DNA of 25,612 nt, taken from assembly GCA_041477005.1 (NCBI GenBank), contig JBGOUJ010000030.1, forward strand, positions 1-25,612, given 5' to 3'. Below are positions 14,291-22,635 of the stretch, one piece after another (position 1 is the stretch's first letter; each line of letters opens with the position of its first letter). Under the pieces are notes generated by a model, which ran no database searches, was not told the DNA's origin, and saw only the letters and a list, made by a program, of their open reading frames with translations. The translations under genes were made by a program, and so were the position numbers. Origin of the DNA: JBGOUJ01 sp041477005 (lineage in GTDB: Bacteria > Acidobacteriota > Terriglobia > Bryobacterales > JACQDG01).

Positions 14291-15757
14291 ATGTCGAAGG
14301 GAATAAGGCTTCTGGGTCTCATATTGGTCTGGTTGATCGCCCCAGCCTACGCCCAACCGATCGGAACCCATCCTGCCAATCCCCATTATTATGTATTTCG
14401 CGGTCGACCGACCATTCTCATCACTTCAGCCGAGCATTACGGCGCCTTGATCAACAAGGAGTTTGACTATGTTGCGTACCTGGACGCGCTAAAAGCGTAC
14501 GGAATGAACTACACGCGTATCTGGCCGGGCGCGGTTATCGAGCCGGTGGATGAGTACGTCAAGGGCAACCCAGTTGGCCCGAAACCGCGAAGCCTTATCG
14601 TGCCCTGGGCGCGAAGTAATGAGCCGGGTTATTTGTTCGGCGGAAATAAATTTGACCTTGACAAATGGAATCCAGAGTTTTTCGCGCGCCTGAAGGATTT
14701 GATTGTCAAGGCTGCTGAGCGAGGCATCGTGGTAGAAGTCTGTTTCTTCAACTCGCAGTATTTGAATCGTTGGCCCATTTCTCCTTTGTACTATGAAAAT
14801 AACATACAGGGCGTAGGCAAGTGCGATTTCAAGGACGCCCAAACGCTGAAACACGCAGACCTGGTGCGGCGAGAGAGTGAGTACGTGAGCAAAATCACTC
14901 AGGAAGTGAATGCGTATGACAATGTCATTTTGGAGATTTGCGACGAGCCGTCGCTTTTCACTCCCCATGCGGAAGCAGGTCCCTGGGTGGGTCGCTTGTT
15001 GGAAGTAGTGCACGACACGGAAAGCAAACTCCCGAAAAAACATTTGGTGGCGCAGGAGGTGCAAGGACCGATCGGAGGGCCTATTGATTTTTCGGGCAGC
15101 CCGATTCTGTCGGTCATCGTGGGGCAGTATGTTTGGGAAGGATGCGACGGGGAGATGGGGGGGATAGAGGGCCTGGACTATCAGTACGGTCACAACAAGC
15201 CGATTGAAATGAACGAGACCACCTGGTACCCGATACGGTACAAAGGTGATGCCGTTGGGGCGTCCCGGGTGGAAGCGTGGGAGTTTATCGTGGGAGGCGG
15301 AGCGAGTTTCAACCACTTGAACGCGCGATTCACGGCCGAGGACCCGGCCGGGAGGACGCCCGACAACGCGCAAGTGTTAGGCGCCCTTCGGAATCTGAGG
15401 GACTTTATGTACAGCTTTGACTTTGTCAGGATGCGCGCGGATAAGAACTTCGTCGTCAGCGGCGTACCGCAGGGGGCGTACTGCCGGGGCATCAGCGAGC
15501 CGGGAGAGCAGTATGCGCTGTATCATCACCATAGCCAGCTTGACGAGCGACACCAAGCTTATATTGTGATGCCTGGAAATTATAGGGAGACCCTTGCGTT
15601 GAATTTGCCCGGAGCTAGGTACAAAGCCGAGTGGGTTGATCCGGCCTCGGGTTCGGTGCTAAGCAGCGTAACGTTTACCCACCAAGGGGGCAACCAAACC
15701 TTGAAAACTCCTGAGCACAGGGTGGACATTGCGTTGCGGATCAAACGCAGTCCCTGA
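14291..15757 (+). CDS. Secreted GH-A clan (GH5/GH140-like) hydrolase, paralog 2
   Basis: A 488-residue protein, collinear with the product of 12561-14027 without a single gap and roughly 85-90 percent identical by eye. The signal peptide ends near AYAQP, with an AAGGAG site 9 nt before the ATG. Both candidate catalytic residues are kept: Glu219 in CDEPSLF and Glu309 in PIEMNETTWY. Differences gather in the loop between them (GCDGEMGGIEGLDYQYGHNK here, GGNEQMGGMKGLDYKYGYDK in paralog 1), just before the nucleophile strand, and could alter specificity. This looks like a fairly recent tandem duplication including about 100 bp of leader. An inverted repeat follows the stop. Confidence 0.82.
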   Translation: MSKGIRLLGLILVWLIAPAYAQPIGTHPANPHYYVFRGRPTILITSAEHYGALINKEFDYVAYLDALKAYGMNYTRIWPGAVIEPVDEYVKGNPVGPKPRSLIVPWARSNEPGYLFGGNKFDLDKWNPEFFARLKDLIVKAAERGIVVEVCFFNSQYLNRWPISPLYYENNIQGVGKCDFKDAQTLKHADLVRRESEYVSKITQEVNAYDNVILEICDEPSLFTPHAEAGPWVGRLLEVVHDTESKLPKKHLVAQEVQGPIGGPIDFSGSPILSVIVGQYVWEGCDGEMGGIEGLDYQYGHNKPIEMNETTWYPIRYKGDAVGASRVEAWEFIVGGGASFNHLNARFTAEDPAGRTPDNAQVLGALRNLRDFMYSFDFVRMRADKNFVVSGVPQGAYCRGISEPGEQYALYHHHSQLDERHQAYIVMPGNYRETLALNLPGARYKAEWVDPASGSVLSSVTFTHQGGNQTLKTPEHRVDIALRIKRSP

Positions 15758-15760
15758 ATC

Positions 15761-15776
15761 CCGCATAATATTGCGG
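15761..15776 (+). terminator. Short stem-loop after paralog 2
   Basis: CCGCA, TAATAT, TGCGG begins 3 nt after the TGA. The stem is only 5 bp and the following bases (AGTGTTTGT) are only partly T-rich, so a terminator or mRNA 3-prime stabiliser is possible but weak. Confidence 0.35.
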
Positions 15777-16131
15777 AGTGTTTGTCGCCCCCTCGGCTGG
15801 AAAGGCGGTCTGCCATGCAGAAGGAGCGTCGGATGGGCGCCCGGGTGGTGGAGATCCTGATGCGGGTGTATGGACCAGGCCTTTTGGTCCGGCATGCCAC
15901 GCCCGCAGGGGCGTCGGCCTCTCGCAGGGACAGTCGGCGTCGCGCCGCCGGTCCTCGGTCCATTCCTTCGGGAGGACAAAGCTGATAGCCAATGGTCACT
16001 CGGTCGCCGCTGGCAAACTCAGAGCGATCGGGCGGCTCCTCCAGTTTGCGATCGGAACGCCGGCGTGAGGACCGCGGGTCGGCCATCACGGCTATCGGCC
16101 CGGCTTAGAGAGGCCGCAGCCGCTGCTGTTT
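15777..16131. other. Noncoding stretch with clustered palindromes
   Basis: About 355 bases without a recognised protein on either strand. At 15872-15914 three dyads follow each other directly: GGACCA-N7-TGGTCC (15872-15890), GGCATGCC (15891-15898) and ACGCCC-GCAG-GGGCGT (15899-15914). They could fold as a row of hairpins in RNA. The rest shows no clear structure. Confidence 0.45.
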
Positions 16132-16278
16132 CTCTCCCGGAATGGCATTTTCACAACAAAGAATTGCGCGATTTTCATAGACGCTCTGGCACTGCTACCC
16201 TATCTTAATCTTACTGGAGAGTCCAGGGGATGATGATGAAACTGGTCCTGCAAGGGACGATGTCGGCACTGCATACCC
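16132..16278 (+). promoter_or_regulatory. Conserved leader block with promoter-like boxes (copy 2)
   Basis: This is the counterpart of 12240-12380. The core is TGGCATTTTCACAACAAAGA followed by ATTTTCATAGA; TTCACA (16150-16155) and TTTCAT (16173-16178) are 17 bp apart. Similarity continues downstream (GTCCTGCAAGGGACGATG against GTTTTGCAAAGGACGATG). Presence before both the hydrolase pair and the receptor suggests joint control, for which the AraC protein encoded at 21482 is a candidate. Confidence 0.45.
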
Positions 16279-16403
16279 GCGGCCTGTTGCGTCGGAGCGC
16301 CTATGAGGTTTCTCTGAATGCGTCGCTGAGATCCCGGAATCCCGATTTCGATACCAGGTTTGGCGACCGCGGCTGGGTGTTGCTCTGGCAATTAAGGAGT
16401 TAA
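16236..16403 (+). CDS. Possible 55-residue leader peptide
   Basis: Three consecutive ATGs (16230, 16233, 16236) follow AGGGG. The third has a usable 6-nt spacing and opens a 55-codon frame starting MKLVLQGTMSALHTRGLL and containing RRSAYEVSLNASLRSRN. It ends with TAA at 16401-16403, just 3 nt before the receptor ATG and in the same frame. The receptor's AAGGAG site lies inside its last codons. The AYEVSL segment is shared with the leader before 14291 with third-position changes. It may be a leader peptide coupled to receptor translation, or a remnant of a coding sequence carried with the promoter block. Confidence 0.35.
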   Translation: MKLVLQGTMSALHTRGLLRRSAYEVSLNASLRSRNPDFDTRFGDRGWVLLWQLRS

Positions 16404-16406
16404 CGC

Positions 16407-19400
16407 ATGCGAAGAGGACTTCTGTTGGCTTCGGGTTTCCTGCTGGTCTATGCGGCCGGATTAGCGCAGACCACCACCGGTTCGATCGTCGGTACGGTGA
16501 CCGACCCCAGCGGCGGGATTGTGTCGAACGCCGGAGTGACCGTAACCAACATGGATACCAACACGGTCCTCAAGACCACCACAGACGCGGCAGGCAGTTT
16601 CGTGTTCACGCCGCTCCTGGTCGGCCGCTATTCGGTGGCTGTTGAAGCAACCGGCTTTAAGAAAGAGGTGCGGTCGGGACTGACGGTCGATGTGCAATCG
16701 CGGGTCCGTGTCGATTTCGACTTGCAGGTAGGCGCGGTCACGGAATCTGTCGAGGTCAGCGCCCCGAATCCTCTTTTGCAAACGGACACATCCTACCTGG
16801 GCCAAGTGGTGGATAGTCATCGGACTGATGAGTTGCCATTGAACGGCCGTTTTTTGACCCGCCTGGCCATCCTCACGGCAGGAACGGCCCCCACTACTTT
16901 CGCCGCCAAGGATTCCAAGACTGGCGCCTTCAGCGTCAATGGCGTCCGCCCCTACCAAAACAATTTCCTTCTGGACGGGATGGACAACAACAGCCTCTCA
17001 GCGGCTTTGACCAACGGCAAAGACTACGTGATCGGACCCTCGCCGGATGCTGTTGCCGAGTTCCGGGTTCAAACCAATGCCATGAGCGCCGAGTTCGGTC
17101 ACTCGGCCGGCGGCGTGATGAACGTCACTATTAAGTCGGGCACGAACCAGTTGCACGGGTCTATGTTCGAGTTCCTGCGGAACAGCTCGCTAGACGCCAA
17201 GAACTTCTTCGACTCGCCTACCAAGCCCATCCCGCCGTACAAGCAGAACCAGTTCGGCGCGACCGCCGGAGGCCCCCTCGTCATCCCGCATCTTTACAAC
17301 GGGAAGAATAGGACCTTCTTTTTCGCTGATTTCCAGGGTACGCGGATCCGCCAGGGACTGACATACCTTTCCAGCCTCCCTCCGTCGTCGTGGCTGAACG
17401 GCGATTTCTCCGGATTCCGAACGATTTACGACCCCACCACGACCACGATTGTAAATGGCGTCGCGACCCGCCAGCCGTTTCCAGGAAATCAGATTCCGGC
17501 AGCCCGCTTCGACCCGGCGGCGAAGAACCTGATTCAAAGGTTTCCACTGCCCAACTCGCCTGGAATCGTAAGTCCGTCAGGCATCGCAAGCAACTTCTTG
17601 CTCAACCCCGCGTTGCAGGATGACATCAACCAATTCGACGTACGCATCGATCACCGATTCTCAGACAAGGACACATTCTTTCTGCGGTTCAGCTTCCAAA
17701 ATGAACCGGAGATCTCCCCGAGCACGTTACCACTCCCGCTGGGCGATGCGAACTTTCAGCACGGCGTCTTTAACCTGCAGTCCCGGCAAGCGGTTGCCAC
17801 TTACACCCACATTTTTACTCCTCGTACGATCAATGAGTTTCGGGCGGGCTATACCTATGACGTCATGCAGTTGCTCCCGTTCAACGCCGACGTCAACGAA
17901 GTGGCGCAACTGGGCATCCCTGGGATCCAATTTACGCCGGGGGGTGGGGGATTGCCCGCCTTTTTCGTCGACGGTGTCAGTAGTCTCGGTGGCGCCAGGT
18001 CCCAGCCGACGGTATCGTTCTCAAACCTTTTCCAGTTCAGTGACATTCTCAGCTTGGTGCGCGGCGCCCACACACTTAAGATCGGCACCGAACTTAGGCC
18101 GCGTGTGAATTTCAGCTTCAGGCAGCCGAACGATCCTCGAGGTACTTTCACTTTCAATGGTGACGCCACGCGCGACCCGAACAACCTCACCTCGACGGGA
18201 CTCGGGACTGCGGCTTTAATGCTCGGAGCTTTGAGTCAGGCGGTGCTCAGCACGGCGGTAAATAATGACGTTTGGCAGCAGCCGGCCTACTCCTTCTTTA
18301 TGCAGGACGACTTCAAGGCGACGAAGAAACTTACGCTGAACCTGGGCTGGCGTTATGACTTCGTTTATCACACAATAGAAAAATACGATGCACAATCGAG
18401 CTTCAACCTTGCGACTCACACACTGGATATAGTGAAAGGCCGGAACGATCCTCTTCCGGCGAATTTTGACTACCAGAACGTTCCGGTGAATCGAAATGCT
18501 CCGCGGTCGCTTGTTCCGAACAACAAGTTGAACTTTGCCCCACGTGTCGGTTTCGCGTACAACATCTTCGCGAAGACCGTAGTGCGCGGTGGATACGGGA
18601 TTTTTTGGTCCGCCTATGAGCCGGGTCCGCTCAGCAGCCCCAACGCGGGACAAAACCCGCCTTTTTACGCCTCGTCAACCTTCAACCAGGTTAGCGTCGT
18701 TGAGCCCAGCCCGATTTACTCACAGCTCTCGAAGGGGTTCCCTGCAAACACCCTCAGCTTGCCGACCGCGATTCCGTTCTTCGGTATAGATCCGGGTTTT
18801 CGCAACCCGTACGTGCAGGACTGGCATTTCAGCGTGCAGCGGGAGTTGGGGTGGAACACGGTGTGGGACATTTCGTATTCCGGCTCTAAGGGCACCTCGT
18901 TGTACGAGTTTCGGGATGCCAATCAAGCTCTCCCCACGGCCGATCCTACAATTCCCTTGAATGGCCGGCGTCCGCTTCCTTATCTGGGGCAAGGCTTGAC
19001 CATGTGGTGCAGTTGCGGCAGTTCCACTTATCATTCCCTCCAGTCCAAGGTGGAGAAGCGTTTCTCCGACGGGTTGAGTTTCCTGGCTGCTTATACGTTC
19101 GGCAAGGCGATTGACGAGCGCTCACAGGCGTCGCTGGGTATCGGTTCAGGCGATGGCTTCCGCGACTCCACGCGCCACCCGGAATGGGAGAAAGGCCTGG
19201 CTGACTTCGATGTTCGGCACCGCTTCGTTTTCAGCTACACCTACGAGCTGCCTGTGGGCCGGCAGAGGAGATTCGGTAAGAGCATGAGCCGGTCGGCTGA
19301 TCTTCTGCTCGGTGGCTGGGCGCTGGTCGGCATAGATGCTTTTCAAACGGGGCTCCCAATCACGCTTACCGCGGGTACGGGTGTCTCGAACGGAAACGGG

Positions 19401-19754
19401 CAGAACCGTCCGGACGCCGTATCTGGTGTCTCTTTGATACCCGCCAATCAAAATCAGTCCCAGTGGTTCAACCCTGCAGCTTTACAAACGGCCGTGCGCG
19501 GCACCTTTGGCAATACGGGACGCAACACCCTGGAGGGTCCGGGCCAAATCAACGTGGACTTTTCGGTCTTCAAGAACTTCTTATTGGGAGAACATTTCAG
19601 GCTCCAGTTTCGCGCTGAGTTCTTTAACATGCTGAATCACCCCAACTTCCAGGGCAACGCGATCCAGAGGAATTTCGACCGCGCCGGGGCGGGACTGATT
19701 TCCGCCGCCAATCCATCGCGCCAGATCCAGTTTGGGCTTAAGCTGACTTTCTGA
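16407..19754 (+). CDS. Oar-like TonB-dependent outer-membrane receptor
   Basis: An 1115-residue protein with AAGGAG 8 nt before the ATG and signal peptide MRRGLLLASGFLLVYAAGLA. Residues about 25-105 form a carboxypeptidase-regulatory-like beta domain (GSIVGTVTDPSGGIVSNAGV, GRYSVAVEATGFKKEVRSGL). The plug domain (about 120-235) has ELPLNGRFLTRLAILTAGTA, SVNGVRPYQNNFLLDGMDNN and EFRVQTNAMSAEFGHSAGGV. The remainder is a beta-barrel with alternating aromatic strands (SFFMQDDFKATKKLTLNLGW) and ends in IQFGLKLTF with the C-terminal Phe used for outer-membrane insertion. The length and domain order fit the large Oar-type receptors of Acidobacteriota. No SusD-like partner is next to it. Import of oligosaccharides released by the neighbouring hydrolases is the likely role, inferred from context. 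Confidence 0.9.
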   Translation: MRRGLLLASGFLLVYAAGLAQTTTGSIVGTVTDPSGGIVSNAGVTVTNMDTNTVLKTTTDAAGSFVFTPLLVGRYSVAVEATGFKKEVRSGLTVDVQSRVRVDFDLQVGAVTESVEVSAPNPLLQTDTSYLGQVVDSHRTDELPLNGRFLTRLAILTAGTAPTTFAAKDSKTGAFSVNGVRPYQNNFLLDGMDNNSLSAALTNGKDYVIGPSPDAVAEFRVQTNAMSAEFGHSAGGVMNVTIKSGTNQLHGSMFEFLRNSSLDAKNFFDSPTKPIPPYKQNQFGATAGGPLVIPHLYNGKNRTFFFADFQGTRIRQGLTYLSSLPPSSWLNGDFSGFRTIYDPTTTTIVNGVATRQPFPGNQIPAARFDPAAKNLIQRFPLPNSPGIVSPSGIASNFLLNPALQDDINQFDVRIDHRFSDKDTFFLRFSFQNEPEISPSTLPLPLGDANFQHGVFNLQSRQAVATYTHIFTPRTINEFRAGYTYDVMQLLPFNADVNEVAQLGIPGIQFTPGGGGLPAFFVDGVSSLGGARSQPTVSFSNLFQFSDILSLVRGAHTLKIGTELRPRVNFSFRQPNDPRGTFTFNGDATRDPNNLTSTGLGTAALMLGALSQAVLSTAVNNDVWQQPAYSFFMQDDFKATKKLTLNLGWRYDFVYHTIEKYDAQSSFNLATHTLDIVKGRNDPLPANFDYQNVPVNRNAPRSLVPNNKLNFAPRVGFAYNIFAKTVVRGGYGIFWSAYEPGPLSSPNAGQNPPFYASSTFNQVSVVEPSPIYSQLSKGFPANTLSLPTAIPFFGIDPGFRNPYVQDWHFSVQRELGWNTVWDISYSGSKGTSLYEFRDANQALPTADPTIPLNGRRPLPYLGQGLTMWCSCGSSTYHSLQSKVEKRFSDGLSFLAAYTFGKAIDERSQASLGIGSGDGFRDSTRHPEWEKGLADFDVRHRFVFSYTYELPVGRQRRFGKSMSRSADLLLGGWALVGIDAFQTGLPITLTAGTGVSNGNGQNRPDAVSGVSLIPANQNQSQWFNPAALQTAVRGTFGNTGRNTLEGPGQINVDFSVFKNFLLGEHFRLQFRAEFFNMLNHPNFQGNAIQRNFDRAGAGLISAANPSRQIQFGLKLTF

Positions 19755-19814
19755 CCCGGCGGGAGGCCCTTCAGGTGCACTTAACTGGGCTCACCCAGTC
19801 CTCCGCCGGGGAGG

Positions 19815-19842
19815 CAGGCGCCCGCGCATGGACGGGCGCCTG
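19815..19842 (+). terminator. Perfect 10-bp stem-loop after the receptor
   Basis: CAGGCGCCCG, loop CGCATGGA, CGGGCGCCTG: a perfect inverted repeat 61 nt after the receptor stop. It lacks a T-run; ATATAATCC follows. It may end receptor transcription or protect its 3-prime end. TATAAT at 19844-19849 directly follows and is a full -10 consensus, but the -35 position (about 19821-19826) lies inside the stem and reads CCCGCG. Confidence 0.55.
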
Positions 19843-19950
19843 ATATAATCCAGGCTCCGCGGGAGGCATACCATTAACGAGCGGTTCTCAGATGGAGGAG
19901 GTCCACCGCAACCAGACGGTGAGAATCCGCGAGAGCTTGGGCAGCCGTAC

Positions 19951-21441
19951 GTGCAGACCGTGACGCCTTCCCAGCGCTCTCGGCCGGATCATCCCGTGAT
20001 GGTGGCGGAGACGGAACTCCGCGCCGGCGCCTTGCGATTGCCGGGAGTGCTGATGCAGGGCATCACCCACATGGCTCCGGCAACCGCCCTGCTTTTCACC
20101 ATTCAATTCACGACATCGCAGGCCGGCATCACCGCTCCCCTGGCGTATCTCGTCGCGTTTCCGATCGTACTGGTGCTGGGTGTGTGCCTTATGCAGCTCG
20201 CCAAGCACCTGCCCTCTGCCGGCGGCTACTATACCTACATCAGCCGAACGGTCCACCCGCGGGCGGGGTTTCTCGCTACCTGGCTCTACTTTCTGTACGA
20301 TCCCACTGTGGCCGGCTTCGTGCTCGCCTTCGTCGGCTCCGTGATGGAACAAGTCCTAAAAACCGAGTACGGCGTCATCTTTCCGTGGTGGCTCTTCCTG
20401 TTACTGGCGGGATCGCTCGTAGCGTTCGTGACCTACAGGGGCATCGAGCTCTCGGCGAAAATGCTGCTCGTGCTGGGGTCGGCCGAAGTGGCCATCTCGC
20501 TGGCCCTCAGCCTCTGGGGATTCTTTCGGCCGGGGCCCGGAGGCATCAATTTTGCCTCCTTCAACCCGGCCAACACCGCGAGCCCCAACGGCTTGTACCT
20601 GGCGGTGGTCTTCTCGATTTTTGCTTTCAATGGCTGGGAAGGAGTTGCACCGCTCGCCGAGGAAAGCGAAAACCCCCGTCAAAACCTCCCCCGGGCGATC
20701 CTCATTTCAATTTTGCTGATCGGCGTTTTCCTGATCATCGGCTCGTGGGGTCTGTTGCTGGGCTGGGGCACGGACAAGCTGCCCGGCTTCATCAACTCGC
20801 GGGAAAATCCGACCTTTGTCCTTGCCCGCACGTACTGGGGGAGCGCCTGGGTGATTGTGCTCCTGGCCTTGCTCAATTCCATGATCGCGGTAGCGATCGC
20901 CGGGAACAACGGAGCCACTCGTGTGTGGTTCGCCATGGCCCGATCCGGGTCGCTCCCGGGAGCGCTGGCCAAGGTCCACCCCAAGTACAAAACACCCGTC
21001 AACGGAGTGAAGCTCCAGACCTTGCTCACGTTCGCCGTGGGCTGGGGGCTGGGTTGGTGGATCGGGCCGGCGAAGGAATTCGAATTCATGGGTACTACTC
21101 TGACCTTTGCCCTGATTCTTACGTGCAGCGCCAGTAATCTCGGTGTCTTCCTTTATTATTTCCGGGAGCGGCGGGACGAGTTCCACGTGGTTCTGCACGC
21201 GATCTTTCCGCTGCTCGGAACGCTCGCCCTCTTCTTTGTCGCTTACAACTCACTCACGCCATGGCCCCCGCCGCCGATAGGCTACACTCCTTGGGTTGTC
21301 GCGATCTGGCTCGCGCTGGGTCTTCTTGTGCTGCTGGTGATGAAACTTGCCGGCAAAGAGGATTGGCTGGCCAAGGCGGGCCGCATCGCTCCGGAGCGAG
21401 CGGAGACCGCTGAGGAGGCGTGCCATCGGCCGATGCTTTGA
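19951..21441 (+). CDS. APC-superfamily amino-acid permease-like transporter
   Basis: From GTG 19951 the product has 496 residues with about 12 membrane helices. Family signs are RLPGVLMQGITHMAPATALL (first helix with the broken GxxxxP-like region), LPSAGGYYTYISRTVHPRAG, VFSIFAFNGWEGVAPLAEES followed by ENPRQNLPRAI, and AIAGNNGATRVWFAMARSGS. These match AA_permease_2-type transporters of amino acids or amines. The start is uncertain: GTG 19951 has a poor ribosome site, ATG 19999 is another choice, and the frame is open up to TAA at 19846 with an ideal GGGAGG placed before an ATT at 19873. AraC, lactonase and PLP-enzyme genes follow closely, so amino-acid or amino-sugar-acid uptake is plausible. 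Confidence 0.82.
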   Translation: MQTVTPSQRSRPDHPVMVAETELRAGALRLPGVLMQGITHMAPATALLFTIQFTTSQAGITAPLAYLVAFPIVLVLGVCLMQLAKHLPSAGGYYTYISRTVHPRAGFLATWLYFLYDPTVAGFVLAFVGSVMEQVLKTEYGVIFPWWLFLLLAGSLVAFVTYRGIELSAKMLLVLGSAEVAISLALSLWGFFRPGPGGINFASFNPANTASPNGLYLAVVFSIFAFNGWEGVAPLAEESENPRQNLPRAILISILLIGVFLIIGSWGLLLGWGTDKLPGFINSRENPTFVLARTYWGSAWVIVLLALLNSMIAVAIAGNNGATRVWFAMARSGSLPGALAKVHPKYKTPVNGVKLQTLLTFAVGWGLGWWIGPAKEFEFMGTTLTFALILTCSASNLGVFLYYFRERRDEFHVVLHAIFPLLGTLALFFVAYNSLTPWPPPPIGYTPWVVAIWLALGLLVLLVMKLAGKEDWLAKAGRIAPERAETAEEACHRPML

Positions 21442-21481
21442 AATCGTGCGACCGGCGGCCTGCGGGCAGGAGGAAGCTGAA

Positions 21482-22594
21482 GTGATCTGGCAAAACCCAT
21501 ATTCCGTTTTGGAGCCGCTGATGAACGCCCACGGAATTTATTCCTGGTCGTTCGATCCCCTATTCCCGGTGGATGTGCGCTTCTACATCTTTGACAGGCA
21601 CGCCAACCTCCGACTGAACCGTCACGACTATTTTGAGCTGCTGTATGTACTCCACGGCGAAATGTCGTTCCAGATTCACAAGCAGTATTTCAACGTCAGG
21701 GCAGGAGACCTGCTCGTCATTGGGAGCACTTTCTTTCACCGGCCCATCAAGCATGGTTCTCCACCCGCCAAAGCGGTTCTGCTCTACTTTCTACCCGACT
21801 TGATTAGGGGGAAGGACACCAGCGGCGAAGATGCGGAATACCTGATGCCTTTCTTGGCCCAGGATGCAGATTTTCCACACCTAGTGCCGGCCAAGACAGG
21901 GATTCCATCGCAGATCCTGGACCTGATCCAGCGGATCTACGCCGAGCTGCCAGCCAGATCAACCCGCGGCCGCCTCAATGCCAAGACGTACCTGAGAATG
22001 ATTCTGGTATTGCTTGGGAACCATTATGCCCAGTACCGCGTAACGGTTAACACCTTCCGTCGCAAGCAGGAGAACATCGAGCGCCTGCGCCCTCTCTTCG
22101 AGTTCCTCGACCGGCATTTCGCCGAACCGATCACGGTTGACGACGCGGCTTCCATGGTCCATATGAGCAAGTCGCATTTCATGCGCTTCTTCAAGAATGT
22201 GACCGGTCAGGGGTTCGTTACCTATCGCCACCACCTGCGGATCGCCAAGGCAGAATCGGTACTGGCGACGACGGACATCTCGATTGCCGAGCTGTGTCAG
22301 CAGGTCGGGTATTGCGATCAGAGCTACTTTGGCATGGTATTTCGCAAGTTGGCGCACATGACACCCGGCCAGTATCGGCGTCAGTTCTACGGCGCGCCTG
22401 CTGAGGGAAGCCTCAAACAGAACCAGCTCGGCCTTCAAATTGAAAATAATGCCCGAGCTCATGGTTTGCGAGTGCTCACTCGATATAGGGACCGCAGTGG
22501 GGGAGAACTAGGCGCAGAAGACCTGGGGGCAGGCGCTAGTCTGATAGCGGATGATCGTACGATTGTCATAAAACGTCGCTCCCAAGCCTCCTAA
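21482..22594 (+). CDS. AraC-family transcriptional regulator
   Basis: GTG 21482 is preceded by AGGAGG at proper spacing, giving 370 residues; ATG 21521 is a shorter option. The N-terminal cupin-like sensing domain (about 45-105) includes HDYFELLYVLHGEMSFQIHK and FNVRAGDLLVIGSTFFHRPI. The DNA-binding domain (about 215-302) has both helix-turn-helix units: ITVDDAASMVHMSKSHFMRF and ISIAELCQQVGYCDQSYFGM, ending HMTPGQYRRQF. A C-terminal extension of about 68 residues with no recognisable fold is unusual, since the family normally ends soon after the second motif. It lies 40 nt after the permease and 41 nt before the lactonase, so it is probably in one operon with them. Likely activated by a sugar or sugar acid. 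Confidence 0.88.
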   Translation: MIWQNPYSVLEPLMNAHGIYSWSFDPLFPVDVRFYIFDRHANLRLNRHDYFELLYVLHGEMSFQIHKQYFNVRAGDLLVIGSTFFHRPIKHGSPPAKAVLLYFLPDLIRGKDTSGEDAEYLMPFLAQDADFPHLVPAKTGIPSQILDLIQRIYAELPARSTRGRLNAKTYLRMILVLLGNHYAQYRVTVNTFRRKQENIERLRPLFEFLDRHFAEPITVDDAASMVHMSKSHFMRFFKNVTGQGFVTYRHHLRIAKAESVLATTDISIAELCQQVGYCDQSYFGMVFRKLAHMTPGQYRRQFYGAPAEGSLKQNQLGLQIENNARAHGLRVLTRYRDRSGGELGAEDLGAGASLIADDRTIVIKRRSQAS

Positions 22595-22635
22595 AATGGT
22601 GACGACAATGTTTATAAGACGAGGAGATTGTTTCG

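Noticed and set aside
14489..15373. 294-codon minus-strand frame inside the second tandem hydrolase
   Set aside because: A similar antisense frame exists in the first paralog because the genes are near-identical; it follows from codon bias and has no motif.
15870..16208. 112-codon plus-strand frame in the spacer before the receptor
   Set aside because: It runs into the conserved promoter-like block, is Arg/Ala/Pro-rich, and matches no family I know.
16407..19754. SusC-type receptor of a Bacteroidota-style utilisation locus
   Set aside because: No SusD-like lipoprotein is adjacent, and the domain order with the long barrel fits Oar-like receptors better.
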